Of a DNA stretch of 64,000 nucleotides, positions 45,524 through 53,947 are shown one piece after another. The notes under the pieces are model-generated. The model saw only the letters and a program-made list of their open reading frames with translations. It was not told where the DNA came from and made no database searches. Made by a program: the position numbers and the translations under genes. The stretch spans positions 1 to 64,000 of the forward strand of contig CAMUJF010000003.1 of the NCBI GenBank assembly GCA_947089135.1. The letters run 5' to 3'. How positions within the stretch are numbered: position 1 is the first letter of the stretch; every line of letters starts with the position of its first letter. This stretch comes from an uncultured Clostridia bacterium. Its GTDB lineage: Bacteria; Bacillota; Clostridia; Oscillospirales; Ruminococcaceae.

Positions 45524-45754
45524 ATGAACAAGACTACAGTAATGTTGGGTACTATCAACGATGTCAAGAGCTTTGTAACGGTCGTATCTCAGTGCGATTA
45601 TGACGTTGACCTTATTTCGGGAAGATACGCGGTAGACGCTAAGTCCATTATGGGTATTTTCAGCCTTGATCTCTCTAAGCCGATTAAGCTGGAGGCTCAT
45701 ACAGACGACGCTTCCGAGTTTTTTGCTCAGATCAAGGAATTCATTGTTGACTGA
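45524..45754 (+). CDS. HPr-like protein lacking the active-site histidine
   Basis: The 76-residue protein has the HPr C-terminal pattern (DAKSIMGIFSLDLSKPIKL), including the conserved Ser of the regulatory site. The N-terminal part lacks the HARPA-type motif with His15 (TINDVKSFVTV instead), so it cannot take phosphate from enzyme I. It resembles Crh-like regulators or degenerate HPr proteins common in Clostridia. GGAGGG precedes the ATG. Confidence 0.88.
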   Translation: MNKTTVMLGTINDVKSFVTVVSQCDYDVDLISGRYAVDAKSIMGIFSLDLSKPIKLEAHTDDASEFFAQIKEFIVD

Positions 45755-45780
45755 TCTGATATACAGTAACAAAGCTAAGA

Positions 45781-45814
45781 CTCCGTTTTCTCCGGAAAAC
45801 GGAGCTTTTTCTTT
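45781..45814 (+). terminator. Terminator of the HPr-like gene
   Basis: CTCCGTTTTC pairs with GAAAACGGAG over a four-base loop, followed by a run of T. Confidence 0.88.
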
Positions 45815-45825
45815 TTGCTCAGACC

Positions 45826-46035
45826 CTATTCATCATCACTTTCGCCGTCCTCATCATCTTCATTGTTGTCCTTAACGAAAAGCAAACCGATAACGCATAC
45901 TATAATTCCCAAAATAAACAGTCCGAGAGCAAGTCCGTCGGGACCGCTGCCGTGATTTAAAATAACAATACCCATGCAGAATAAGCTTGCAAGAATCAGG
46001 ACAATTCCCGACAATAATACCTTTATGCTTTTCAT
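45826..46035 (-). CDS. Small two-helix membrane protein with acidic tail
   Basis: This 69-residue protein has two hydrophobic segments (about 7-27 and 36-55) and then a strongly acidic end (NNEDDEDGESDDE). AAAGGAG lies six bases before the ATG. It begins 11 bases after the pyrB stop, so it is likely co-transcribed. Its role is unknown. Confidence 0.75.
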   Translation of the reverse strand: MKSIKVLLSGIVLILASLFCMGIVILNHGSGPDGLALGLFILGIIVCVIGLLFVKDNNEDDEDGESDDE

Positions 46036-46046
46036 ATAAATCTCCT

Positions 46047-47129
46047 TTAGTGCTTTTGCAGAAAACGTTCGTCGCAGTACTCACATTCAAGCGTATCGCC
46101 GCTTCCTCGGAAGCTTTTGGGGAGATATTGTTCAGTTTGGGTAATGCAGTTTGGGTTGGTGCAGACGTTGCCTTTACGCACTGTACCTGTCAGCAGCGGC
46201 GTTGGGTACTCGTTTTTCAGAACCGTCATTATCAGAGCCATGCGGACGTACATTCCGTACTTGGCTTGCTTGAAATATAAAGCGCGCGGGTCGTCGTCAA
46301 CGTCTATGGCAATTTCGTCTACTCTTGGCAGGGGGTGAAGCACGCAAAGATCAGACTTTGCTTTTGCCATTTTTGCCTTATCAAGCTTATACACGTCCTT
46401 TTGCCTTTCGTACTCTTCGGGAGAGGAAAAACGTTCCCGCTGGATACGCGTCATGTAGAGTACGTCCAGACTGCCTATGGCCTCTTCAATTGAGTTGACT
46501 TCCCTGAAAGGACAGCCGCAGGCGTTGAGGATGTCTTTTATGTAGAAAGGCAGCCTAAGCTCGGGAGTCGAAATAAGCACAAATTTATTGTCAGGATAAC
46601 AGGACAGCGCCTTGCATAGAGAATGTACCGTCCTGCCGTTTTTCAGGTCGCCGCATAGTCCTATGGTAAGACCGCTGAGCCGTCCCTTCTCCTTTGAAAG
46701 AGTAAGCAGGTCTGTAAGGGTCTGGGTGGGGTGGAGGTGTCCTCCGTCTCCCGCGTTGATTATTGGACATTCCGCTGTAAGGGCGGCAGCCTTTGCAGAC
46801 CCCTCTTTCGGGTGGCGCATTACCATTATGTCAGCGTATCCCGACACGATTTTGGTAGTATCCTTCAGATTTTCGCCCTTTGCGACAGAGGAGGTAGCGG
46901 GATTGTCAAATCCGATAATAGTACCGCCCAACTTCAGCATAGCCGTCTGAAAGGACATTTGGGTACGTGTGGAGGGTTCATAAAAGAGGGTAGCCATAAT
47001 TTTTCCATCGCAGGCATGGGAATACTTTTCGGGAGAATCGCATATTTCCGAGCCGAGAGCAAGAACCTCGTTCCACCATTTGACAGGCATATCGTTCAAG
47101 TCGATAAGGTTGGTAAATTCTGAAACCAT
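46047..47129 (-). CDS. pyrB: Aspartate carbamoyltransferase with PyrI-like zinc tail
   Basis: The enzyme makes carbamoyl-aspartate in pyrimidine synthesis. The carbamoyl-phosphate motif STRTQ, the HPTQTLTDLLT motif and the LHPLPR loop are present. The chain is 360 residues instead of about 305 because it ends in a segment with C323, C328, C349 and C352 (CTNPNC and CEYC). That pattern is the zinc-binding half of the regulatory chain PyrI. The allosteric nucleotide-binding half of PyrI is not seen. Confidence 0.94.
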   Translation of the reverse strand: MVSEFTNLIDLNDMPVKWWNEVLALGSEICDSPEKYSHACDGKIMATLFYEPSTRTQMSFQTAMLKLGGTIIGFDNPATSSVAKGENLKDTTKIVSGYADIMVMRHPKEGSAKAAALTAECPIINAGDGGHLHPTQTLTDLLTLSKEKGRLSGLTIGLCGDLKNGRTVHSLCKALSCYPDNKFVLISTPELRLPFYIKDILNACGCPFREVNSIEEAIGSLDVLYMTRIQRERFSSPEEYERQKDVYKLDKAKMAKAKSDLCVLHPLPRVDEIAIDVDDDPRALYFKQAKYGMYVRMALIMTVLKNEYPTPLLTGTVRKGNVCTNPNCITQTEQYLPKSFRGSGDTLECEYCDERFLQKH

Positions 47130-47162
47130 ACTAAAAGCCGCCTTTACATATTATATCGTTTA

Positions 47163-47191
47163 ATTATATCAGATTTTGCTGGAATATTCAA
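47163..47191 (-). promoter_or_regulatory. Promoter of pyrB
   Basis: TTGAAT and TATAAT have 17 bases between them, about 33 bases before the ATG. No PyrR-type attenuator hairpin is visible in the short leader. Confidence 0.7.
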
Positions 47192-47226
47192 TACTCTGCC
47201 GAAAAACTTTTAATAATATTTTTATG

Positions 47227-47255
47227 TGTAACTTTTTTATTGTTTGAAGCGTCTA
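47227..47255 (+). promoter_or_regulatory. ECF-type promoter of the sigma factor gene
   Basis: TGTAAC and CGTCTA with a 17-base spacer form the -35/-10 layout typical of ECF sigma factors, placed just before the sigma gene. No TTGACA/TATAAT pair is evident there. Autoregulation is inferred. Confidence 0.65.
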
Positions 47256-47280
47256 TAAGAGTGAAAGGAGGACAAAGCCA

Positions 47281-47826
47281 ATGAACGATAAAGAAACAGT
47301 CCGTATGTTGAAAAGCGGAAAGGTCAGGGGACTTGAAGCTCTCATCGACAAATATGCCGCCTATGTGGGAACGATAATCCGCCGAATAATCCTGACGGCT
47401 CTGTCGGAAAGCGATGTTGAGGAGCTTACCGCGGACGTTTTTACGGCGGTATGGAAAAATCCAAAAGCCATCACGGCGGAAAATCTAAAACCATATCTTG
47501 CCTCTGCGGCGCGAAACAAGGCTTTGAGCCGTCTTCGTACCTTAAAGGATCTGCAGTCCTTGGAGGACGAGTACATAACCGCCGGAGTCGATATTGAAAG
47601 CGAAGCGGACAAACGGCTTCTTGCGGAGGCTATTGCGGCGGCGTTGGAGGAACTGGAAAGCTCCGACAGGGAAATTTTGGTGGATACATACTATTACTGC
47701 CGCAGCGTTAAGGAGACCGCCGAAAAGCTGAATATTACCGAAAGCGCGGCAAAAACACGTCTTTTTCGAGCGAGGGCGCGTCTGAAAAAAATACTTACGG
47801 AAAGAGGAATTGTTTATGAAGATTAA
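47281..47826 (+). CDS. ECF-type RNA polymerase sigma factor
   Basis: The 181-residue protein has region 2 (ESDVEELTADVFTAVWKN) and region 4 with a helix-turn-helix (SVKETAEKLNITESAAKTRLFRARARLKK). ECF sigma factors activate stress or envelope genes when freed from an anti-sigma. GAAAGGAGG precedes the ATG. It overlaps the next gene, which encodes a single-span protein and is the likely anti-sigma. Confidence 0.93.
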   Translation: MNDKETVRMLKSGKVRGLEALIDKYAAYVGTIIRRIILTALSESDVEELTADVFTAVWKNPKAITAENLKPYLASAARNKALSRLRTLKDLQSLEDEYITAGVDIESEADKRLLAEAIAAALEELESSDREILVDTYYYCRSVKETAEKLNITESAAKTRLFRARARLKKILTERGIVYED

Positions 47827-48952
47827 TTTTTACGATTTGTTTTCTCATTACGTTCCTGATGATTTTTCCGAAACAGGCGGTGAGAATTACTTTACAGCAG
47901 CTATAAAAGGCAGAGTCATTGATAATATTTCGGAAAATGCCGTTCAAAAAAAATCAAGACGAATCAGAAAATTACACAAGGTAATTTTTGCTGCTGCTGC
48001 GGCAGTCGTTGTGTTGATAACAGGTACTTTGGCTGCTTCCGCAATGGGACTTATCGACCTTGAAAAGGTTTTTGGATTTATGTTCAACAGCGGTTTCAAT
48101 AATTTGGATAATATTACAGCCATACCTCAAAATGTTGTTACAACCGGAGACGATAGACTGTCTATGAGGGTTCTCGGCATAGGAGGCACAGAAAATGAAG
48201 CTTTTGGTATAATTGAAATAAAAAGGAACGACGGCGGTTCTTTTCCCGAAAATATCAGAGCAATTGTTCAGAGAGACAGCATGACCTATGCGGACAGCGG
48301 CAGAAAAGTTACCTATATGGGCGGAGTGGGGATCTCTGAAGCTATTGACGATACAACAGCGATATGCAGATTCAGGGTGTTTAATAATTCCGATGAAACA
48401 ATTATCGGAAGTATTTATAAGATCACAATTATAGATATTACCGATGTTGACGTTTTTAATGAGCTGTATGCGGCTGAAGAAGCTGAAAATCCAAATTTCT
48501 GTTCTGTGGACGCTTTGGCGCTTTGGGACAAATCTGTCGTACTTCGCGGCGAGTGGTCTATTTCTTTTCCGCTTGAATATTCTGCCGATTGCCGGACATT
48601 AAATGTTGAGGAAGAGTTTAAAAATGAAGCTATGAGCGGTATGCTAACAGAAGTGAGATATTCGGCGGTTTCTGTGGATATTATTGTAAAAAATATAGAA
48701 GGTGAGTTTATCGGGAAACCGCGTGAACCGATTTTTGATCCATGTAATAATATACCGCTTAAAATTAAGCTTTCAAACGGTACTGATATTGATGTACAGC
48801 CAACATCTGCCGGAATTGGACTTAGCAGCTATAATGAGGATCAAAATGAGTATCAGTATGATATGCACCTCCATTATAAGCTTGACGATATTATTGATAT
48901 TGATTCAGTCAAAAAAATAATAGTTGAGGACACGGTAATTAAAGTGAAATAA
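47816..48952 (+). CDS. Putative membrane anti-sigma factor (DUF4179-like)
   Basis: The 378-residue protein has a cytoplasmic N-terminal region of about 50 residues, one membrane helix (about 55-77, ending before MGLIDLEKVFG), and an extracellular beta-rich domain. This is the arrangement of DUF4179-type anti-sigma factors encoded after ECF genes. GAGG lies eight bases before the ATG, which is within the sigma gene. The assignment rests mostly on context and topology. Confidence 0.75.
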   Translation: MKINFYDLFSHYVPDDFSETGGENYFTAAIKGRVIDNISENAVQKKSRRIRKLHKVIFAAAAAVVVLITGTLAASAMGLIDLEKVFGFMFNSGFNNLDNITAIPQNVVTTGDDRLSMRVLGIGGTENEAFGIIEIKRNDGGSFPENIRAIVQRDSMTYADSGRKVTYMGGVGISEAIDDTTAICRFRVFNNSDETIIGSIYKITIIDITDVDVFNELYAAEEAENPNFCSVDALALWDKSVVLRGEWSISFPLEYSADCRTLNVEEEFKNEAMSGMLTEVRYSAVSVDIIVKNIEGEFIGKPREPIFDPCNNIPLKIKLSNGTDIDVQPTSAGIGLSSYNEDQNEYQYDMHLHYKLDDIIDIDSVKKIIVEDTVIKVK

Positions 48953-48956
48953 AGAA

Positions 48957-48999
48957 AAGGCATTGCTATAAATCAACCTTTAGCAATGCCTTAAATTTT
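48957..48999. terminator. Bidirectional terminator
   Basis: AAGGCATTGCTA pairs with TAGCAATGCCTT around a 12-base loop between the anti-sigma gene and degV, with T-rich tails on both strands. Confidence 0.87.
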
Positions 49000-49002
49000 T
49001 TA

Positions 49003-49869
49003 TCAGTCTTTACCCTTAAAGAACGCCCCCACAAGGTCGGGACCCGCGTTTGCCGCAATTACGCCGCCGATCCTGAAAGACATTTCGGGCGGGTAACCCA
49101 GCTTTTTGGTAAGCTCCTTTGTAAGCTCCTTTTCCTGCTCGTCGTTGTCGGCGTACACAAGACAATATGGGGTTTGGGGGATTATCCTGTTTGCGGTTAT
49201 CTCAACGATTTTGGGAATTACCGCCTTGTCGCCCCGAACTTTTGCATCGGTGGTGGAAACGCCCTTTTTGATCTGTATAACGGGACGAAGTCCCATAAGC
49301 TCTCCAACGAAAGCAGCGGCGGTGCTGACGCGTCCCGAACGCTTTACAAATTCAAGTGTGTAGCAGCCGAAATGCACCTCGGCGTTTGCGAGCCAGTCCT
49401 GCATATAGGAGATAACTTCCTCTGCAGACGCGCCTTTTTCGATTTTTTCAGCGGACTGAATAAGCGGGTAGCCGTATACTCCCGTGTAGTTTCCCGAATC
49501 AATAACGTGTACGTTGAATTTGCCCTTTGCATCGGGATATTCTTCATAGAATTTGTCTATAGCCATTACCGCGTTGCTGTAGGTTGCCGAACCGAGAGAA
49601 GCTATTGCCACATAGATAAGATCGTCATAGCCCTCGTCTAAATATTCCTTGTACAGATCCACAAATTCAAATGTGGTTATCTGCGCGTGGGTAGGGAAGT
49701 CCTTTGACTCTTTCAGCATTTTGTAGTACTCTAAATTGTCATAGTCGCGGTCGTAGAATTGCTTGTCTCCCAGCGTTATGGGGAAACGGAGTATCCTTAT
49801 GTCGAATTTTTTCTCCAACTCCTGTGGAATGTCCGAAGCAGAGTCGGTCATTAATTTTATTTTGCTCAT
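49003..49869 (-). CDS. DegV family fatty-acid-binding protein
   Basis: DegV proteins (FakB type) bind a fatty acid and present it to a kinase for phospholipid synthesis. The signatures are TDSASDIP at the N-terminus, SGNYTGVYG, and the KRSGRVSTAAAFVGELMGLRP loop. The length is 288 residues. The start at 49869 has AGGA nine bases upstream; the longer frame is rejected. The 114-base gap before trmL holds a small CCCTTGAGGG palindrome. Confidence 0.93.
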   Translation of the reverse strand: MSKIKLMTDSASDIPQELEKKFDIRILRFPITLGDKQFYDRDYDNLEYYKMLKESKDFPTHAQITTFEFVDLYKEYLDEGYDDLIYVAIASLGSATYSNAVMAIDKFYEEYPDAKGKFNVHVIDSGNYTGVYGYPLIQSAEKIEKGASAEEVISYMQDWLANAEVHFGCYTLEFVKRSGRVSTAAAFVGELMGLRPVIQIKKGVSTTDAKVRGDKAVIPKIVEITANRIIPQTPYCLVYADNDEQEKELTKELTKKLGYPPEMSFRIGGVIAANAGPDLVGAFFKGKD

Positions 49870-49982
49870 GTTGATAAATCCTTTCATTTGTAAATATTTT
49901 GTTATTATTTTACCCGCTCCCTTGAGGGGGCTTGATAACTTTTGTTTTATTGAGTACTTAATTGGGGGACAAGGGTGCAGGT

Positions 49983-50480
49983 TCAGTCTGCCCAATTATA
50001 TTGCGTAAGCTTTCCCTCCGCCGCAAGGTCGGGGAACTCCCATTGCCTTAGTACTTCATAAACTGCGATAGCCACGGAGTTGGAAAGATTAAGGCTTCTC
50101 AAACGGGGACGCATGGGTATTCTCAGGCAAGTATCGGGATTTTTAACAAGCAACGATTCGGGAAGACCCGCGTCCTCACGCCCGAAGATAAGATAGCAGT
50201 TGTCGGGAAATTTTACATCGCTGTATGTATTTTTACCCTTTGTGGTAAAATAGTAAAAATTACCGTTATTTTTGGAAAAGAAATCATCAAGACTGTCATA
50301 ATAGGTAATATCCAGCTCGTTCCAGTAATCCAGTCCCGCACGTTTCAGATTTTTGTCCGTGACCTCAAAGCCGAGAGGTCTGACAAGGTGAAGCCTTGCT
50401 CCCGTAACGGCGCAGGTTCGGGAAATATTTCCGGTATTTTGTGGTATCTGCGGTTCGACCAGTACAATGTTAAGGTTCAT
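49983..50480 (-). CDS. trmL: tRNA (cytidine/uridine-34-2'-O)-methyltransferase TrmL
   Basis: The SPOUT-class enzyme methylates the ribose of the wobble base of tRNA-Leu. LVEPQIPQNTGNISRTC, a FGREDAGLP loop and the C-terminal knot RIPMRPRLRSLNLSNSVAIAVYE are present. The 165-residue length is standard. The ATG at 50480 has GAGG upstream; the GTG at 50495 overlaps the previous stop. It follows the pyridoxamine kinase gene. Confidence 0.93.
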   Translation of the reverse strand: MNLNIVLVEPQIPQNTGNISRTCAVTGARLHLVRPLGFEVTDKNLKRAGLDYWNELDITYYDSLDDFFSKNNGNFYYFTTKGKNTYSDVKFPDNCYLIFGREDAGLPESLLVKNPDTCLRIPMRPRLRSLNLSNSVAIAVYEVLRQWEFPDLAAEGKLTQYNWAD

Positions 50481-50491
50481 GACTGTACACC

Positions 50492-51352
50492 TCACATCTG
50501 CTCATAATCGCAAAGAGTGGGATTGGTTATAAGGAAGTCAAGACAGCTTTCCAACATAATGCCCTCCCGCGTGTCGGTTGAGTAGCTGTAGGTGGTCTTT
50601 ATCGCTCTTTCAAGGAACGCGGTAGCTCTGTTCATGGCAATAGGCAGACTGTCTCCGCGAAGTATTGAACCGGTCAGCACCGAGGCAAAAACATCGCCTG
50701 TGCCGGGGTAATGAGCGCTTATAAGATTGTAGGGTATGCGCCAGAACTTGCTGTGTTCGCGGTCGTAGCCCACATTGTAAGCCTTTCCGTCAGAAAAAAC
50801 ACTTGTTATTACTACAATTTTCGGACCAAGCTCCGAGAGCCTTACAAGATAGCTTTTTATTTTCTGCATTGCAGAGTCGGGCTGAACAGGGTTCTCTCCC
50901 AAAAGTATTGCCGCTTCGGTTATGTTGGGAGTGATAATGTCCGCGATAGCCGCAAGTTCGCTCATTCGTGAGCATAGCTTCGGAGTACAGGTCTTATAGG
51001 GTTTGCCGTTGTCCGCCATAACGGGGTCTACAACTTTAAGCGCGTCCTTGTAGTATTCAAAAAATTCAAGACAATGGTCTATCTGCTCGGTGGAAGCGAG
51101 AAATCCGCTGTATATGCAGTCGAATTTGTAATTGAGCTGTTTGTAATGTTCAAGAGCAGGGGAAATATAATCGGTCAGGTCGCGGAGAACAATGTCTCCG
51201 AAGCCTCCTGTGTGGGCTGATAAAATAGCCGTCGGTACGGGGCATACCTGAATACCCTGCGCCGACATTGTGGGCAGTATTACGGAAAGAGAACATCTTC
51301 CAACGCCCGACAGATCGTGAATTGCCGCAACCCTTGCGGTTCTGCTGTACAT
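50492..51352 (-). CDS. pdxY: Pyridoxamine kinase
   Basis: This PfkB-like/ribokinase-fold enzyme phosphorylates pyridoxal or pyridoxamine in B6 salvage. The N-terminal SGVGRCSLSVILP and PTAILSAHTGG segments and the anion hole PGTGDVFASVLTG near residue 225 are typical of PdxY/PdxK. The 286 residues are normal. Confidence 0.93.
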   Translation of the reverse strand: MYSRTARVAAIHDLSGVGRCSLSVILPTMSAQGIQVCPVPTAILSAHTGGFGDIVLRDLTDYISPALEHYKQLNYKFDCIYSGFLASTEQIDHCLEFFEYYKDALKVVDPVMADNGKPYKTCTPKLCSRMSELAAIADIITPNITEAAILLGENPVQPDSAMQKIKSYLVRLSELGPKIVVITSVFSDGKAYNVGYDREHSKFWRIPYNLISAHYPGTGDVFASVLTGSILRGDSLPIAMNRATAFLERAIKTTYSYSTDTREGIMLESCLDFLITNPTLCDYEQM

Positions 51353-51421
51353 AGATTACCTTCTTTCCAAAAGGGTATTATCCTTATGTATATCGGATAT
51401 ATGACTTATGCATTAGCGTGA

Positions 51422-51925
51422 TTATTCATCAAAAAGAATTCCATTTTCTAATTTATCAAGTTTGTCTTCTCCGTAGGTGAGCGGAAATCTCCCTGTTTTT
51501 TCAATGGTAAGACCGTTCAGCATACCGATATGCAGGGAAATATGCCTGAACTGTCTGAGAACAAGCTCCAATCGCGTATATGGACAATTTTCTGGTTTTT
51601 CCGCAAGCATTTGATCTGTGAGACTGTCAATATACTGCAAAGTTTTTTCCTTTACAGCATAAAGGTACTCCAAAAGCTGCTGGTCGCTTAATTCCACGGA
51701 GCAGGGGTTGTCGGGATTGTCCATGCCGTCCTCGTGAAAATCGGGTTCGGAATATATAAATGGATTGAAGAACCACTTGTCCGCCGAATGAATTGTATGG
51801 TAAACATACCGCCAAGCGGGAGAACCGCATACCAACTCGTTTCTGTCATAGGTCTTTATTGCGGTTTCGAGGTTTATAAAATTCGGTATCACCTGTTTTT
51901 TTATGATTCGGCATAAAAAGTCCAT
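51422..51925 (-). CDS. DinB-like metal-binding protein
   Basis: The 167-residue helical protein has the DinB/YfiT-like His triad layout: AWRYVYHTIHSADKWF (His) and a C-terminal RQFRHISLHIGMLNGL (two His). DinB-superfamily proteins bind a divalent metal and often act as thiol-dependent transferases. Substrate unknown. GAAAGGAAC precedes the ATG. Confidence 0.8.
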   Translation of the reverse strand: MDFLCRIIKKQVIPNFINLETAIKTYDRNELVCGSPAWRYVYHTIHSADKWFFNPFIYSEPDFHEDGMDNPDNPCSVELSDQQLLEYLYAVKEKTLQYIDSLTDQMLAEKPENCPYTRLELVLRQFRHISLHIGMLNGLTIEKTGRFPLTYGEDKLDKLENGILFDE

Positions 51926-51946
51926 ATGGATGTTCCTTTCAAAATG

Positions 51947-52909
51947 TTACCTTATTATCGCATAAGCAAGATATACAACATAAACAACAGTAAGAATTAT
52001 TCCCTCAGCTCTGCTGACGCGCTTTTTTGTTACACAGAAGCCGTAGGTTCCAAGAGAAACTGCCATAAGGATAAGCAGGTCGGTAAGACACTGGGCGTTG
52101 ATATTCATAGGTGAAATAGCCGCGGAAGCCGCCAGAACAAACAGAACATTGAAAATATTCGATCCGACGACATTTCCGATAGCGATATCGCTTTCTCCCT
52201 TTCTTGCCGCTACAATGCTTGTGACAAGCTCAGGCAGGGAGGTTCCCACCGCCACTATTGTAAGTCCCACAAGCGTCTGACTCATTCCGAAGCGCACGGC
52301 AATGTCGCTTGCGCTGTCAACAACGATCTGACCGCCGAAAATTATGCCCGCAAGACCGCCTATTGTAAACAGCAGGCTTTTTCCGACTCCGTAAGAGGGG
52401 ATATCGTCCTCGCCGTTTTCTATGCTTTCTTTGCGGCTGCGGAGAGCCGAGGATATGACGGAAAACAGGAATATTCCCATAAAGAGCAAAAGAATTATAG
52501 CGTCGCCACGTGTAATAACGTTACTGCTTCCGCCGCCGAGCACAACATCATAGGACATGACCATAAGCAGAGCGGTAGCTATAAGCATGAACGGATACTC
52601 CTTGGCGATTATCTGTCCTTTTATTTGTACCGGCTTGATAGCCGCGCTTACTCCAAGGACAACGAGCAGGTTGAACATATTTGAACCGATAACGTTTCCA
52701 ACGGCGATATCGTTGGACTTTTCAATGCCGGCAATAATACTTACCGCGGCTTCCGGCGCGCTTGTGCCGAAAGCCACGATAGTAAGACCTATAACTATAG
52801 ACGGAATTTTAAGCAGCTTTGCTATGGACGAGCTGCCGTCCACAAAAAAGTCTGCGCCTTTTACAAGAAGAATAAATCCTGCTATAAGCAGGGCAAATGA
52901 CAGTACCAT
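51947..52909 (-). CDS. Calcium/sodium antiporter (CaCA, YrbG type)
   Basis: The 320-residue membrane protein has about ten membrane helices in two homologous halves. The alpha repeats GTSAPEAAVSIIAGIEKSNDIAVGNVIGSN and GTSLPELVTSIVAARKGESDIAIGNVVGSN are almost identical, with the acidic residues that bind the cation. A hydrophilic loop (RKESIENGEDD) separates the halves. It exports Ca2+ in exchange for Na+. ATG 52909 is preferred over TTG 52918, which is too near the ribosome site. Confidence 0.93.
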   Translation of the reverse strand: MVLSFALLIAGFILLVKGADFFVDGSSSIAKLLKIPSIVIGLTIVAFGTSAPEAAVSIIAGIEKSNDIAVGNVIGSNMFNLLVVLGVSAAIKPVQIKGQIIAKEYPFMLIATALLMVMSYDVVLGGGSSNVITRGDAIILLLFMGIFLFSVISSALRSRKESIENGEDDIPSYGVGKSLLFTIGGLAGIIFGGQIVVDSASDIAVRFGMSQTLVGLTIVAVGTSLPELVTSIVAARKGESDIAIGNVVGSNIFNVLFVLAASAAISPMNINAQCLTDLLILMAVSLGTYGFCVTKKRVSRAEGIILTVVYVVYLAYAIIR

Positions 52910-52949
52910 AAATTTCAACTTCCTTTAACTAATAAATGCCTTAAACTAA

Positions 52950-52978
52950 ATAGTAACATAATTTTTATTTAAAGTCAA
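52950..52978 (-). promoter_or_regulatory. Promoter of the antiporter gene
   Basis: TTGACT and TACTAT with a 17-base spacer and a TG upstream of the -10 precede the gene. Further upstream lies an AT-rich gap with an odd palindrome at 53041-53053. Confidence 0.65.
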
Positions 52979-53155
52979 TCAAAATAATATATTATTTAGA
53001 AAAATTCAAATCTTACTTTTTTATTTATATCAGACATAAGCCGTATTATACGGTATATTGACAAATTTGAGCATATAAAGTGCAAAATTTATTGAAAGGA
53101 TACAGTATTATAAAAGGAAACGTTGAAAATGTATTTTCCCGATACGAAAAAATAT

Positions 53156-53932
53156 TTATTGATTAATAGCTTTTTTTAGTGATTTTACGAACTCTCCGAC
53201 TTTTTGTACCGAATTCTTTCCGTGTTTTTCCACTATTTCTACTATCGCGCTGCCGGCGACAACGCCTCCGCAGTATAAACCGATTTTTGAAGCTTGTTTT
53301 GTATCGGAAATGCCAAAGTCAGCTATGGCCGGTACTTTGCAGCCTTTCTTTACCTCGCCGAAAAAGCTTTCAAGATCGGCGGAAGAACTGCATTTCGCCG
53401 GTGATGAAACACAGCAAAGAAATCCCCGCGCATCGGAGGCTATGCTTTCGATCCTGCGGCGCGATGTGGGCGTAACGAGGCTGATCGGAATGATTCCGTT
53501 ATCGTCTGCATAGGAACGTATTTCATCTTTTTCTTCAAAGGGCAGGTCGGGTACAATAACACCGTCCACACCTTTTTCGCGGCAAAGTCCGAAAAATTTT
53601 TCCGTGCCGAAGCGGAATATGGTATTGACATACATCACAAGCAGTATGGGCTTGTCGGTTTTTCTGCGCAGGTTTTCGACCGTTCCGAGAATTTTTATAA
53701 GATCGGTACCGTTTGCAAGAGAGCGCAGACTGGCTTCCTGAACTATCTTTTCCTCAGCGACAGGGTCTGAGAACGGCACGCCTATCTCTACGATATCGGA
53801 GCCGCTTTCAAACATTTCAAGTACAAGCTTTTCAGTAGTTTCAAGATCGGGGTCTCCCGCCGTGACAAATGTGACGAGAGCTTTTTCGCCTTTATTTTCA
53901 AGCTCTGCAAGAGCCGTTTCTATCCTGTTCAT
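53156..53932 (-). CDS. trpA: Tryptophan synthase alpha subunit
   Basis: TrpA splits indole-3-glycerol phosphate to indole. The TIM-barrel motif with E49 (VEIGVPFSDP) is present, as are the phosphate-binding GVVAGSAIVE loop and ADFGIS. Two features are odd: the residue equivalent to Salmonella Asp60 is Glu60 and the usual following GP is replaced by EK, and the Tyr175 region reads FLCCVSSPA. AGGAG precedes the ATG. It is 15 bases after trpB and forms a two-gene T-box operon. Confidence 0.93.
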   Translation of the reverse strand: MNRIETALAELENKGEKALVTFVTAGDPDLETTEKLVLEMFESGSDIVEIGVPFSDPVAEEKIVQEASLRSLANGTDLIKILGTVENLRRKTDKPILLVMYVNTIFRFGTEKFFGLCREKGVDGVIVPDLPFEEKDEIRSYADDNGIIPISLVTPTSRRRIESIASDARGFLCCVSSPAKCSSSADLESFFGEVKKGCKVPAIADFGISDTKQASKIGLYCGGVVAGSAIVEIVEKHGKNSVQKVGEFVKSLKKAINQ

Positions 53933-53947
53933 AGCAATCTCCTATCT

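Noticed and set aside
53041..53053. Palindrome CCGTATTATACGG in the trpA/antiporter gap
   Set aside because: Single short site in AT-rich DNA; no second copy seen, so too weak to call an operator.
53129..53179. 16-codon plus-strand ORF with an AAAGGA near it
   Set aside because: Very short, overlaps the trpA 3' end, and has no conserved pattern.
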